A DNA stretch of 64,000 bases. It comes from Ectorhizobium quercum (GTDB lineage: Bacteria > Pseudomonadota > Alphaproteobacteria > Rhizobiales > Rhizobiaceae). Position 1 is the first letter of the stretch. The number at the start of each line of letters is the position of its first letter. The stretch is from assembly GCF_026552795.1 (NCBI RefSeq), contig NZ_JANFPI010000004.1, positions 1 through 64,000 of the forward strand, given 5' to 3'. The notes below the pieces were generated by a model. The model ran no database searches, was not told the DNA's origin, and saw nothing but the letters and a program-made list of their open reading frames with translations. The position numbers and the translations under genes were made by a program. This document shows positions 26,404 through 34,620 of the stretch, piece by piece.

Positions 26404-27924
26404 ATGATCAGAACGGGTTCAGAATACCGCGATTCCATCCGCGGCGCGCGCGAGATCTACATCAACGGCGAGCGCGTCAAGGACGTGACCGTACACCCCA
26501 TGTTCAAGCCGCTCGTGGATATCCGCGCCCGCATCTACGACATGCAGCACGATCAGGCGACGCGCCACATCATGGCCTACCGGGAAGACGGCGAGTGGAA
26601 CGCCGTCAACAACAAGCTGCCCCACACCCAGGCCGACTGGTGGGACAAGCGGCGTGCCACCGATGCCGTTCTGGAGGATGTCGGCGGCATCGTCACCCGC
26701 GTCGGCGACGAAACGATCGGCGAGATGTGGTCGCTGTTCGACGGTCAGGACGTGCTGAACGAGGTCGATCCGCAGTTTTCGGAAAATATCCGCAACCACA
26801 TCCTGAAGGTGCTGCATCACGATCCCTTCCATGTGTCGGCCAACACCGACCCGAAGGGCGACCGTTCCAAGCCGCCGCAGGAACAGGACCCGGACATGCT
26901 GCTGCATGTCGTCTCGGAAACGGATGCCGGCATCGTCGTGCGCGGCGCGAAATACGAGACGGCCGCTGCCTACGCCAACCAGGCCTTCACCAAGCCGACC
27001 ATCGCCAACTGGGGCAATTCGGCCTATTCCGACTACGCCGTCGGCTTCATCTGCGATCTCAATTCGCCGAACCTGAAGTTCATCTGCCGCACGGGCTTTG
27101 CCGGCCGCGCCCCGGCGGAAGACTATCCGCTGTCGAACAAGTTCGACGAGGTCGACACGCTGGTCATCTTCGACGACGTGCTGATCCCGTGGGAGAACGT
27201 GCTGTTCTACCGCCACACGAAGGCGGCCGTGTTCATCCGCGCCACGCTGCATCGCTATTCGGCCTTCGCCTTCACCCAGCGAAACCTGAAGCTGGCCGAC
27301 ATGCTGATCGGAGCCGCGCTCTTCAACGTGCGCCAGACCGGGCTCGACAAGCAGCAGGCCGTGCAGGAAAAGCTCGCCCGGCTCGCCTGCTACCGCGAAG
27401 GCATCAATGCCCACCTGACGGCCTCCATCACCCTTGCCGAGCGCTCGCCGGGCGGCCTCATCATGCCCAACCAGTCGCTGCTCTATTCGGGCCGCGTGCT
27501 GGCCTGCTCGCAGCTTCACGAGATGATGCACCTGACCCGCGAACTGTGCGGCGGCCAGATCTGCGTGACGCCGGACAAGGCCTCCTTCGACGCGCCGGAA
27601 ACCAAGCCCTGGCTCGACAAGTTCTACACGATCAACGAGGACTGGGTGGCCGAGGACCGCCGCAAGCTGCTCGCCTTCGCCCGCGACATGCTGAACTCGG
27701 ATTATGCCGGCCACCGGCTGACCTTCCAGCTCTTCGCCCAGTCGCCGCCCTTCGCCCACCTTGCGGCGGTCTACCGCAACTTCGACTGGGACGGCCCGAT
27801 GGAATTCGTCAAGCACGCCGCCGGCCTGTCGGACTCGGTGCTCGGCGAGACGACCCGCACGCCGGGCGACAGCGCTGTGTCGCGCTGGTTCGACACGCAG
27901 GCCGCCCGCCCCGCCGCCGAGTGA
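26404..27924 (+). CDS. FADH2-dependent monooxygenase, HpaB/PvcC family oxygenase component
   Basis: A 506-residue protein of the 4-hydroxyphenylacetate 3-monooxygenase large-component family, which has an acyl-CoA-dehydrogenase-like fold and hydroxylates aromatic or heteroaromatic rings with reduced flavin and O2. Family features include the N-terminal RTGSEYRDSIRGAREIYING, the central flavin region (NSKF-like LSNKFDEVDTLVIFDDVLIPWE) and the C-terminal RTPGDSA segment. A flavin reductase gene follows 47 nt later and would supply FADH2. The next genes (Rid family, DUF1028) and the nearby luciferase-type oxygenase do not match the homoprotocatechuate pathway, so the substrate is probably not 4-hydroxyphenylacetate. 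Confidence 0.88.
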   Translation: MIRTGSEYRDSIRGAREIYINGERVKDVTVHPMFKPLVDIRARIYDMQHDQATRHIMAYREDGEWNAVNNKLPHTQADWWDKRRATDAVLEDVGGIVTRVGDETIGEMWSLFDGQDVLNEVDPQFSENIRNHILKVLHHDPFHVSANTDPKGDRSKPPQEQDPDMLLHVVSETDAGIVVRGAKYETAAAYANQAFTKPTIANWGNSAYSDYAVGFICDLNSPNLKFICRTGFAGRAPAEDYPLSNKFDEVDTLVIFDDVLIPWENVLFYRHTKAAVFIRATLHRYSAFAFTQRNLKLADMLIGAALFNVRQTGLDKQQAVQEKLARLACYREGINAHLTASITLAERSPGGLIMPNQSLLYSGRVLACSQLHEMMHLTRELCGGQICVTPDKASFDAPETKPWLDKFYTINEDWVAEDRRKLLAFARDMLNSDYAGHRLTFQLFAQSPPFAHLAAVYRNFDWDGPMEFVKHAAGLSDSVLGETTRTPGDSAVSRWFDTQAARPAAE

Positions 27925-27971
27925 GCGGCAGGCTCCGGTTTCGCCCCGGTTTCGACAAGGAAACAGCCATC

Positions 27972-28493
27972 ATGGAAAACAGTCTCCGGAACGATTTCCT
28001 CGCCGCCATGAGCCGCGCCGCCTGCACCGTCAGCATCGTGACAACCGACGGGCCGGCCGGCCGCTCCGGTGCCACGGTCTCGGCCATGTCCTCGGTCTCG
28101 GCCGACGGCGAGGCCCCGACGCTGCTGGTCTGCCTGCACCAGAACAGCGTGACGGCGCAGGCGATCCGCGACAATGGCGGCTTCTGCGTCAACGTCCTGC
28201 GCGACGACCAGTCGGCGATCTCCGACCGCTTCGCCGGCCGGCTGGACACCACGGAGGGCAAGTTCGCCGGCGCGTGCTGGGAAACCGGGCCGACGGGCTT
28301 CCCCCGCCTGCACGGTGGCCTCGTCTCCTTCGATTGCCGGCTGGCGAGCGAACAGAAGGTCGGCACGCACCACGTCTTCATCGGCGCGGTGGTGGCCGTC
28401 ACCGCCGAAGACGAGGGCCTGCCGCTCATCTATTCCGGCCGCGCCTACGCCCGTCCGGCCCGCCTCGACGCGACGGGCCTCCGCTCCGCCTGA
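27972..28493 (+). CDS. NAD(P)H-flavin reductase, HpaC/RutF family
   Basis: A 173-residue flavin reductase-like domain protein. The start (FLAAMSRAACTVSIVTTDGPAG), the flavin-binding SATVSAMSSVS region and GRFAGR-type DRFAGRLDTTEGKFAG are typical of HpaC and RutF, which reduce FMN or FAD with NADH and release it to a partner oxygenase. It sits between the HpaB-type gene and the Rid-family gene in a close-packed operon, and could serve both oxygenases of the island. CAAGGA precedes its ATG. Confidence 0.9.
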   Translation: MENSLRNDFLAAMSRAACTVSIVTTDGPAGRSGATVSAMSSVSADGEAPTLLVCLHQNSVTAQAIRDNGGFCVNVLRDDQSAISDRFAGRLDTTEGKFAGACWETGPTGFPRLHGGLVSFDCRLASEQKVGTHHVFIGAVVAVTAEDEGLPLIYSGRAYARPARLDATGLRSA

Positions 28494-28517
28494 TTACAAG
28501 TCTCGAAAGGTTCTTTC

Positions 28518-28934
28518 ATGCCTGTCCACAAGCGCATCCGCACGTTCAACACCCGGGACACCTATCCGGAACAGACGCTCGACAACGATCTCTGCCAGGC
28601 CGTCGTCGCGCGCGGCACGATGGTCTTCGTGCGCGGGCAGATCGGCCAGAACCTCGACACGGCGGAAAATGTCGGCGTCGGCGACGTGACCGCCCAGGCC
28701 GAGCAGGCGATGGCCAACATCCGCATGCTTCTGGAGGAAGCCGGCTCCGAACTTGCCCACATCACCAAGATCGTCATCTACATCGTCGATCCGCGCTACC
28801 GCGAGCAGGTCTATCGCGTCGTCGGCAAATGGCTGAAGGGCGTCTTTCCGGTCTCGACCGGCATCGTCGTCTCGGCGCTGGCCCGGCCGGAATGGCTGGT
28901 CGAAATCGACGTTACCGCCGTCATTCCCGATTGA
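28518..28934 (+). CDS. Rid-family (RidA/YjgF/RutC-like) protein
   Basis: A 138-residue YjgF/YER057c/UK114 protein, normally a trimer with active sites at subunit faces. RidA removes reactive enamines or imines by hydrolysis, while RutC and related enzymes act in ring-cleavage pathways. The usual catalytic Arg (in the ARS motif of RidA) aligns with Ser in the segment FPVSTGIVV, while the C-terminal Glu (LVEIDV) is kept. It is therefore not a classic RidA deaminase but belongs to another Rid subgroup. It is tightly packed between the flavin reductase and DUF1028 genes. Confidence 0.88.
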   Translation: MPVHKRIRTFNTRDTYPEQTLDNDLCQAVVARGTMVFVRGQIGQNLDTAENVGVGDVTAQAEQAMANIRMLLEEAGSELAHITKIVIYIVDPRYREQVYRVVGKWLKGVFPVSTGIVVSALARPEWLVEIDVTAVIPD

Positions 28935-28952
28935 CCACCCGAAGGAAGCGCC

Positions 28953-29627
28953 ATGACCTTCTCGATAAGCGGCCGCTGCGAAAAGACCGGAACCTTCGGC
29001 ATCGCCATCGCCTCCTCCTCGCCCGCCGTCGCGGCGCGCTGCGCCCATGCCCGCGCCGGGGTCGGCGTGGTGGCGACGCAGAACGTCACCGATCCCTCGC
29101 TCGGGCCGAAGGGCCTCGATCTGATGGCCGCCGGTCTCGATGCGGAGGCGGCGCTGGCGAAGCTTCTCGACGGCTATGCGACCGCCGAATACCGCCAGCT
29201 CGTGCTGGTCGACGCCAAGGGCAATGCGGCCATCCATTCCGGCGCCCATACGCTCGGCACCTTCGCCACGGCGAAGGGCAGGCATTGCGCCGCCGCCGGC
29301 AACATGCTCGCCGGCACCGGCGTGCCTTCCCGCATGGTCGAGGCGTTCGAGGCGGCGCAAGGGCCGCTCGGCGACAGGCTGATCGCGGCCATGCAGGCGG
29401 GACAGGCAGCTGGCGGCGAGGCCGGGCCGGTGCATTCGGCCGGGCTCCTGATGGTGCGCGACGTGTCCTGGCCGATCGCCGACCTGCGGGTCGACTGGGC
29501 CGAGGCGGACCCGGTCGGCCGGCTCGCCGCATTGTGGACGCTCTACGAGCCGCAACTGGAGGACTACATCGCCCGCGCGCTCGAACCGGACGCCGCGCCG
29601 CGCTACGGCGTTCCGGGCGACGAGTGA
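28953..29627 (+). CDS. DUF1028 family protein
   Basis: A 224-residue DUF1028 protein. The family has an Ntn-hydrolase-like fold and unknown chemistry. The typical starts and blocks are present: TFSISGRCEKTGTFGIAIAS, VGVVATQNVTDPSLGPKGL, and AAAGNMLAG in the middle. DUF1028 genes often lie next to Rid genes in catabolic clusters, as here (18-nt gap), which points to a hydrolytic step on an amide or imine intermediate. GAAGGAAG precedes its ATG. It is the last gene of the first unit. Confidence 0.85.
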   Translation: MTFSISGRCEKTGTFGIAIASSSPAVAARCAHARAGVGVVATQNVTDPSLGPKGLDLMAAGLDAEAALAKLLDGYATAEYRQLVLVDAKGNAAIHSGAHTLGTFATAKGRHCAAAGNMLAGTGVPSRMVEAFEAAQGPLGDRLIAAMQAGQAAGGEAGPVHSAGLLMVRDVSWPIADLRVDWAEADPVGRLAALWTLYEPQLEDYIARALEPDAAPRYGVPGDE

Positions 29628-29825
29628 CCGGGATATCCGCTCCCGCCGCGCCAGACGGGATTGTGTCGTTGGAAGGTCCGATCCAATTCCATCTGCATGG
29701 TAAACGGGCCATCCTCTTGATTTCATGCGGGCTTCCGGCAGAAGGCCGGCCCGGTCCGCCGAAAGCCGTCCTCACGCGTGGAACGGCTTCTTTTGTCGGA
29801 AGCAAGGGGAGGGTATAGACGAGGC

Positions 29826-30776
29826 ATGCGTTACACGCTTCGCCAGATCGAATATTTCATCGCGACCGCCGAGACCGGTTCCATCACGCTGGCCTCCGAG
29901 CGGGTGAATATTTCGCAGCCTTCCATTTCGACGGCGATCGCCCATCTGGAGCAGGAACTCGACACCCAGCTTTTCGTGCGCCGCCACGCGCAGGGCCTTG
30001 TCCTGACCCCGGCCGGCAAGGCGCTGCTGGTGGAGGCCAAGCGCCTGCTCGAACACGCGCAGCAGATCTATCAGGTCGCCTCCGAGGTCCATGACAAGGT
30101 GCGCGGGCAATTGAGCCTCGGCTGCATGGTGACGCTGGCGCCGATGATCATGCCGGAGCTTTCGCACGCCTTCACCTCGGCCTTCCCCTCGACGCGGGTG
30201 ATGCAGGTGGTGGGAGACCACGACACGCTTCTCCAGAAGCTTGCGAGCGCCGAGATCGACATTGCGATCATGTACGACCTGCTGGTGCCCGACGGTTTCG
30301 ACTTCGTGCCGCTCGCCAGCCTGCCGCCGCACGTGCTGGTCGGCGAGGTGCATCCCTTCGCGCGGCTTTCCGCCGTGACGGTGCAGGATATCGCGCCCGA
30401 GCCGCTGCTCCTCCTCGATCTGCCGATCAGCCGCGAATATTTCCTGGCGATCTTCATGCAGGCCGGGCTCGACCCGAACATCGGCGCGCGCTCGCCGCAT
30501 CAGGATATCCTGCGCACGATGGCCGCCAACGGCTACGGCTACACGCTGGCCAACGTGCGCCCGCGCGCGGATGTGGCGCTTGACGGCCGCAGGCTGGTGC
30601 GCCTGCGCCTCGCTGGCGACCACAGGCCGATGGTGATCGGCCTCGTCTCGCTCAAGGAGCGCCGCAAGTCGCGGCTCATCGAACTCTTCGAAAGCCATTG
30701 CCGGAACCGCATTTCCGACGCCTACATTCCCGGCATGGTCGCCCCGGCGATGGAAAAACGCACCCGCCTGCCCTGA
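29826..30776 (+). CDS. LysR-type transcriptional regulator
   Basis: A 316-residue LTTR. The winged helix-turn-helix is at residues 1-62 (LRQIEYFIATAETGSITLASERVNISQPSIS), followed by a type-2 periplasmic-binding-like effector domain (GQLSLGCMVTLAPMIMPEL). It stands between the monooxygenase unit and the transport unit, in the same direction, and most likely controls both in response to the substrate or an intermediate. The two copies of the 16-bp element in front of these units are candidate sites. The start at ATG 29826 fits the family; the upstream in-frame extension is not conserved-looking. Confidence 0.9.
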   Translation: MRYTLRQIEYFIATAETGSITLASERVNISQPSISTAIAHLEQELDTQLFVRRHAQGLVLTPAGKALLVEAKRLLEHAQQIYQVASEVHDKVRGQLSLGCMVTLAPMIMPELSHAFTSAFPSTRVMQVVGDHDTLLQKLASAEIDIAIMYDLLVPDGFDFVPLASLPPHVLVGEVHPFARLSAVTVQDIAPEPLLLLDLPISREYFLAIFMQAGLDPNIGARSPHQDILRTMAANGYGYTLANVRPRADVALDGRRLVRLRLAGDHRPMVIGLVSLKERRKSRLIELFESHCRNRISDAYIPGMVAPAMEKRTRLP

Positions 30777-30846
30777 CCGGCGCCGCGAAATTGCCAATAA
30801 TTTAAGCACTGGCACATGATTAGACAGCGACTATGCATTGGGCCAG

Positions 30847-30862
30847 AATTTCATAATTTACA
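30847..30862. promoter_or_regulatory. Shared regulatory element, copy 2
   Basis: AATTTCATAATTTACA, 99 bp upstream of the transporter ATPase gene, differs at one position from copy 1 at 26067-26082. It lies in the 185-bp gap after the LysR gene, next to further AT-rich sequence (30791-30820), and marks the probable promoter of the transport operon. Confidence 0.55.
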
Positions 30863-30961
30863 CCCGCCAGCCCGTCCGGCTTACTTTCAGCGGAATCCGG
30901 CCGGCGCTCCGCCACCCCGCCGGCCGGCCCCAGGGCAGAGCCACAGGACGACAGTCGCACC

Positions 30962-32056
30962 ATGAAGAACAGCGTGATCGACCCGACCACGGCAACACCG
31001 TTAAGCGCCCCGGCGAATGCCGCCGGGCTGAAGCTTCACGCCCAGGGGCTGTGCAAGTTCTACGACGGTTTCGCGGCCCTTCACCCGACCGATCTGAAGG
31101 TGCGGTCCGGCGAGCTTCTGACGCTGCTCGGCCCCTCGGGCTCGGGCAAGACGACGCTGTTGCAGCTCATCTGCGGTCTCGTGAAACCCTCGGACGGCAT
31201 CCTGACGATCGACGGACGCGACCATACGGAAACGCTGGCCAGCCAGCGCGACGTGGGTGTGGTTTTCCAGAACTACGCGCTTTTTCCGCATCTGACGGTG
31301 CATGAGAATGTCGCCTTTCCGCTGCAAATGCGCCGCATCGCCCGAACCGAGGCCGCACGCCGGATCGGCGAGGCGCTGGAAATGGTCGGGCTCTCCCATT
31401 TCGGCAAGCGTTTCCCCCTGGAGCTTTCGGGCGGACAGCAGCAGCGCGTCGCCCTTGCCCGCTGCCTCGTCTATCATCCCTCGCTGATCCTGATGGACGA
31501 GAGCCTTTCGGCGCTCGACCGCAAGCTGCGCGAGGCGATGCAGATCGAAATCCGCCGCATCCATCGCGAAACCGGCTCGACCATCATCTTCGTCACGCAC
31601 GATCAGGAAGAAGCGCTGGCCCTTTCCGACCGCATCTGCCTGATGAATGCCGGCCGGATCGAGCAGATCGGCAGCCCGCAGGAAATCTATGAACGGCCGG
31701 TCAGCCGGTTCGCGGCCGATTTCATCGGCGTTTCGACCATTTTCGAGGGCGCGGTGGAGGGCGACCGCCTCGTGTCCCCCGAAGGCGTGCTGCCGCTGCC
31801 CGCGCCGGCGAAGGCGCAGAAGGGCTTTCTGGTGATCCGCCCGGAACATATCCGTCTCGAAAAGCCCGAAGAAGCCCGGCTTGCCGGCCGTCTCGAAGAG
31901 ACGATCTATGCCGGCCCGGAAAGCCGCCTCATCATCCGCCTCGACAGCGGCCTTGCCGTCACGGCCCGCCGTTCCTCCAGCCTGCCGCCGCTCCGGCACG
32001 GGGAAACTGTCGGCCTTTCATGGAATCCGGAGGATGCCCGCTTTCTCGACCGCTGA
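30962..32056 (+). CDS. ABC transporter ATP-binding protein, PotA-type
   Basis: A 364-residue importer ATPase. Walker A is GPSGSGKTT, the Q-loop VVFQNYALFPH, the signature LSGGQQQR, and Walker B LILMDE; the D-loop region reads DESLSALD instead of the common DEPLSALD. The C-terminal 110 residues form a TOBE regulatory domain. It belongs to the polyamine/iron/opine importer group (PotA, FbpC). It is first in an operon with a Tat-type binding protein, a luciferase-type oxygenase and a fused permease. Confidence 0.92.
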   Translation: MKNSVIDPTTATPLSAPANAAGLKLHAQGLCKFYDGFAALHPTDLKVRSGELLTLLGPSGSGKTTLLQLICGLVKPSDGILTIDGRDHTETLASQRDVGVVFQNYALFPHLTVHENVAFPLQMRRIARTEAARRIGEALEMVGLSHFGKRFPLELSGGQQQRVALARCLVYHPSLILMDESLSALDRKLREAMQIEIRRIHRETGSTIIFVTHDQEEALALSDRICLMNAGRIEQIGSPQEIYERPVSRFAADFIGVSTIFEGAVEGDRLVSPEGVLPLPAPAKAQKGFLVIRPEHIRLEKPEEARLAGRLEETIYAGPESRLIIRLDSGLAVTARRSSSLPPLRHGETVGLSWNPEDARFLDR

Positions 32057-32111
32057 CCGTTCATCCGCCTCGCATGCCAAATCATAAATCACAAACCAGA
32101 AGGGAACCCGC

Positions 32112-33176
32112 ATGTCACCGATCCTCGCTCCTACCCGCCGCACTCTTCTGAAAAGCGCCGGCCTCGCCGCCGGCGCGCTCGCCACGCCCGCCCTCATGCG
32201 CTCCGCTTTCGCCGCCGGCCAGCTGACGGTCGCCGATGTCGGCGGCGCGCCGGGCGAGGCGATCAAGAAGGCCTTCTACGAGCCGTTCGAAAAGGAGACC
32301 GGCATCAAGGTCATCGGCGTCGCCCACGATCCCGACCCCGTCACCCAGTTCAAGCTGCAAGTCGACACCAAGTCCTATCTCTGGGACGTCTGCATGGTCA
32401 CGCCGGACCATGTGATGCGCCTGACGGAGGACAAGGACTACACCGTCCCGCTCGAAATCTCCGGTCCCGAGACCGCCGACATCCTGCCGGGCATGCTGAC
32501 CGACAACTGGCTCGGCTTTTCCGTGTTCGGCGCCATCATGGCCTACCGCACCGACAAGTTCCCGGATGCCGGCCCGGCCAACTGGGTCGATTACTGGGAC
32601 GTGGAAAAGTTTCCCGGCCGCCGCGGCTTCTACAAGGGCGCCTGGGCGGCGCTGGAATTCGCGCTGCTCGCCGATGGCGTCGAGCCAAAGGACCTCTATC
32701 CGCTCGACATGGACCGCGCCTTCAACAAGCTCGAGGAACTGAAGCCGCATGTGGCGGTCTGGTGGACCAGCGGCGCCCACAACACGCAGATCCTCCAGAA
32801 CGGCGAAGTCGATATGAGCGACACCTGGTCGGCCCGCGCCTATGCCGCCACGGCCGCCGGCGCCCCGGTCAGGACCGTCTTCCAGGGCGGCTACTCCACC
32901 GACGGCTGGTCGATCGTCTCCGGCGCGCCGAACATCGCCGCCGCGCAGAAGTTCATCGAGTTCTGCCTGAAGCCGGAGCACCAGGGCGCCTATTCCTCGA
33001 TCGTCGCCAACGGCCCGACCAACAGGAAAGCCTTCGACTTCATGCCGGCGGAACGCGCCGAAGTGCTGCCGACCTCCGAGCAGAATTTCGCCAACCTCTA
33101 CGAGATCGATTCGAAGTGGTGGTCGGCGAATTACGACGCCGCCGTCGAGCGCATGCAGGAATTCCTGCTGCTGTAG
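32112..33176 (+). CDS. ABC transporter substrate-binding protein, PotD-type, Tat-exported
   Basis: A 354-residue extracellular solute-binding protein. A twin-arginine leader (TRRTLLKSAGLAAGALATP, cleavage near AFAAG) indicates folded export. The mature chain has features of the PotD/FutA/opine-binding group (VADVGGAPGEAIKKAFYEPFEKETGIKV near the start, LPTSEQNF late). Tat export of a binding protein is often seen when a cofactor is bound or folding is fast. The ligand is unknown but should be the substrate of the oxygenases encoded around it. Confidence 0.88.
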   Translation: MSPILAPTRRTLLKSAGLAAGALATPALMRSAFAAGQLTVADVGGAPGEAIKKAFYEPFEKETGIKVIGVAHDPDPVTQFKLQVDTKSYLWDVCMVTPDHVMRLTEDKDYTVPLEISGPETADILPGMLTDNWLGFSVFGAIMAYRTDKFPDAGPANWVDYWDVEKFPGRRGFYKGAWAALEFALLADGVEPKDLYPLDMDRAFNKLEELKPHVAVWWTSGAHNTQILQNGEVDMSDTWSARAYAATAAGAPVRTVFQGGYSTDGWSIVSGAPNIAAAQKFIEFCLKPEHQGAYSSIVANGPTNRKAFDFMPAERAEVLPTSEQNFANLYEIDSKWWSANYDAAVERMQEFLLL

Positions 33177-33186
33177 GCCATCTGCC

Positions 33187-33211
33187 AGCCGGGCCGTTCG
33201 ATGGCCCGGCT
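33187..33211 (+). other. Strong intercistronic hairpin after the binding-protein gene
   Basis: AGCCGGGCC and GGCCCGGCT form a perfect 9-bp, almost all-GC stem with a 7-nt loop, 10 nt after the binding-protein stop. A pyrimidine stretch (CCTCCCTTCC) follows. Such hairpins commonly stabilise the upstream message or cause partial termination so that the binding protein is made in excess over the permease. Confidence 0.55.
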
Positions 33212-33260
33212 CCTCCCTTCCGGCGGCGCGGCCGCGTCGTCCCTTCCAGAGTGCGGAACC

Positions 33261-34592
33261 ATGACCAAGAAGAAGATCGTCCTGAGCTGCCTTTTTCAAG
33301 CCAACGGCTACCACAAGGGGGGCTGGCGCACGCCGGAGGCCGAGCCCGGCGCCGATACCGACATCGATCACTACATCCGCACGGCCAGGCGGCTGGAGGA
33401 GGGGCTGTTCGACCTGTTCTTCCTCGCCGACACGCCGGCGACGCGGACGGAAAATCTCGATATCTGGACGAAATCGCCGATCTACCAGAACGGTCTCGAG
33501 CCGATCACCGTCCTGACCGCGCTGGCGATGAGCACCACGCATATCGGCCTTGGCGGCACGATGTCGACCAGCTTCTTCGAGCCGTTCAACATCGCCCGCC
33601 AGTTCGCCGCGCTCGACCATATTTCGAAAGGCCGCGTCGCCTGGAACGTGGTGACGTCCGCCAATGATTACGCTGCCCGCAACTTCGGCCTCGACCGGCT
33701 TCCGCCGCACGGCGAGCGCTACGAGAAGGCGAAGGAGTGCGTCGAGGTGGTCAAGGCCTACTGGGACACCTGGGAGGACGACGCATTCATCTTCGACAAG
33801 GAGAATGCGATGCAGTTCGACCCGAAGAAATATCATGTGGTCGATCACGAGGGGAAATTCTTCAAGGTCTATGGCGGCCTGAACGTCGCCCGCTCGCCGC
33901 AGGGCCATCCCGTCATCATCCAGGCGGGCGCTTCCGACGCCGGCAAGGAACTGGCCGCCGAAACCGCCGAGATCGTCTTCGGCACCGGCTCCGGCATGCA
34001 GGCCGCCAAGGCCTTCTACGACGACCTCAAGGGCCGCATGGCTAAATTCGGCCGCGACACGAGCCAGCTCAACATCCTTTCCGGCTTCGACGCCGTCATC
34101 GGCGATACCGAGAAGGAGGCCGAGGAGAAGTTCGAGTATCTCCAGTCGCTCGTGCCGCCGGAACTCTCCGTCATGTATCTGAGCATGGACCTGGAAGCGA
34201 AGCTTCTCGACCTGCCGCTCGACGAGCCGGTGCCGCTCGACCGCATTCCCAGGACCTCGAACAACCATACGGTCTATTTCAACCAGATCGCCGAGCTGAT
34301 CCGCGAGGGCAGGACGCTGCGCGAGATCGCCACCACCTATCGCCGCGGCAACCGCGTCATGCGCGGCACGGCCGAGCAGGTGGCCGACTTCATGGAGCAA
34401 TGGGTGGAGGCCGGCTGCGGCGACGGCTTCATGATGCCGATGGGCTACTATCCCGGCAATCTCGACGACTATGTCGACAAGGTCATCCCGATCCTTCAGG
34501 AGCGCGGTTCCTACAAGACCGAATATGCCGGCACGACGCTGCGCGAGAATCTCGGTCTCATCCGCCCGAAGAACCGCCACGCGGCGGGCTGA
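33261..34592 (+). CDS. Flavin-dependent monooxygenase, bacterial luciferase family (NtaA/SnaA/DszA type)
   Basis: A 443-residue class C flavin monooxygenase. Family signatures include the start KKIVLSCLFQANGYHKGGWR, the flavin-phosphate region (GRVAWNVVTSAND), HPVIIQAGASDAGKELAAETAE and the late MMPMGYYPGNLDDY. Relatives oxidise nitrilotriacetate, dibenzothiophene sulfone or pristinamycin precursors with FMNH2 from a separate reductase; the HpaC-type reductase encoded upstream could serve it. It lies inside the transporter operon between the binding protein and the permease, so uptake and first attack are probably linked. ATG 33261 fits the family start. Confidence 0.9.
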   Translation: MTKKKIVLSCLFQANGYHKGGWRTPEAEPGADTDIDHYIRTARRLEEGLFDLFFLADTPATRTENLDIWTKSPIYQNGLEPITVLTALAMSTTHIGLGGTMSTSFFEPFNIARQFAALDHISKGRVAWNVVTSANDYAARNFGLDRLPPHGERYEKAKECVEVVKAYWDTWEDDAFIFDKENAMQFDPKKYHVVDHEGKFFKVYGGLNVARSPQGHPVIIQAGASDAGKELAAETAEIVFGTGSGMQAAKAFYDDLKGRMAKFGRDTSQLNILSGFDAVIGDTEKEAEEKFEYLQSLVPPELSVMYLSMDLEAKLLDLPLDEPVPLDRIPRTSNNHTVYFNQIAELIREGRTLREIATTYRRGNRVMRGTAEQVADFMEQWVEAGCGDGFMMPMGYYPGNLDDYVDKVIPILQERGSYKTEYAGTTLRENLGLIRPKNRHAAG

Positions 34593-34620
34593 GCCGCGGC
34601 AGGACAAGGGAGATGACCCG

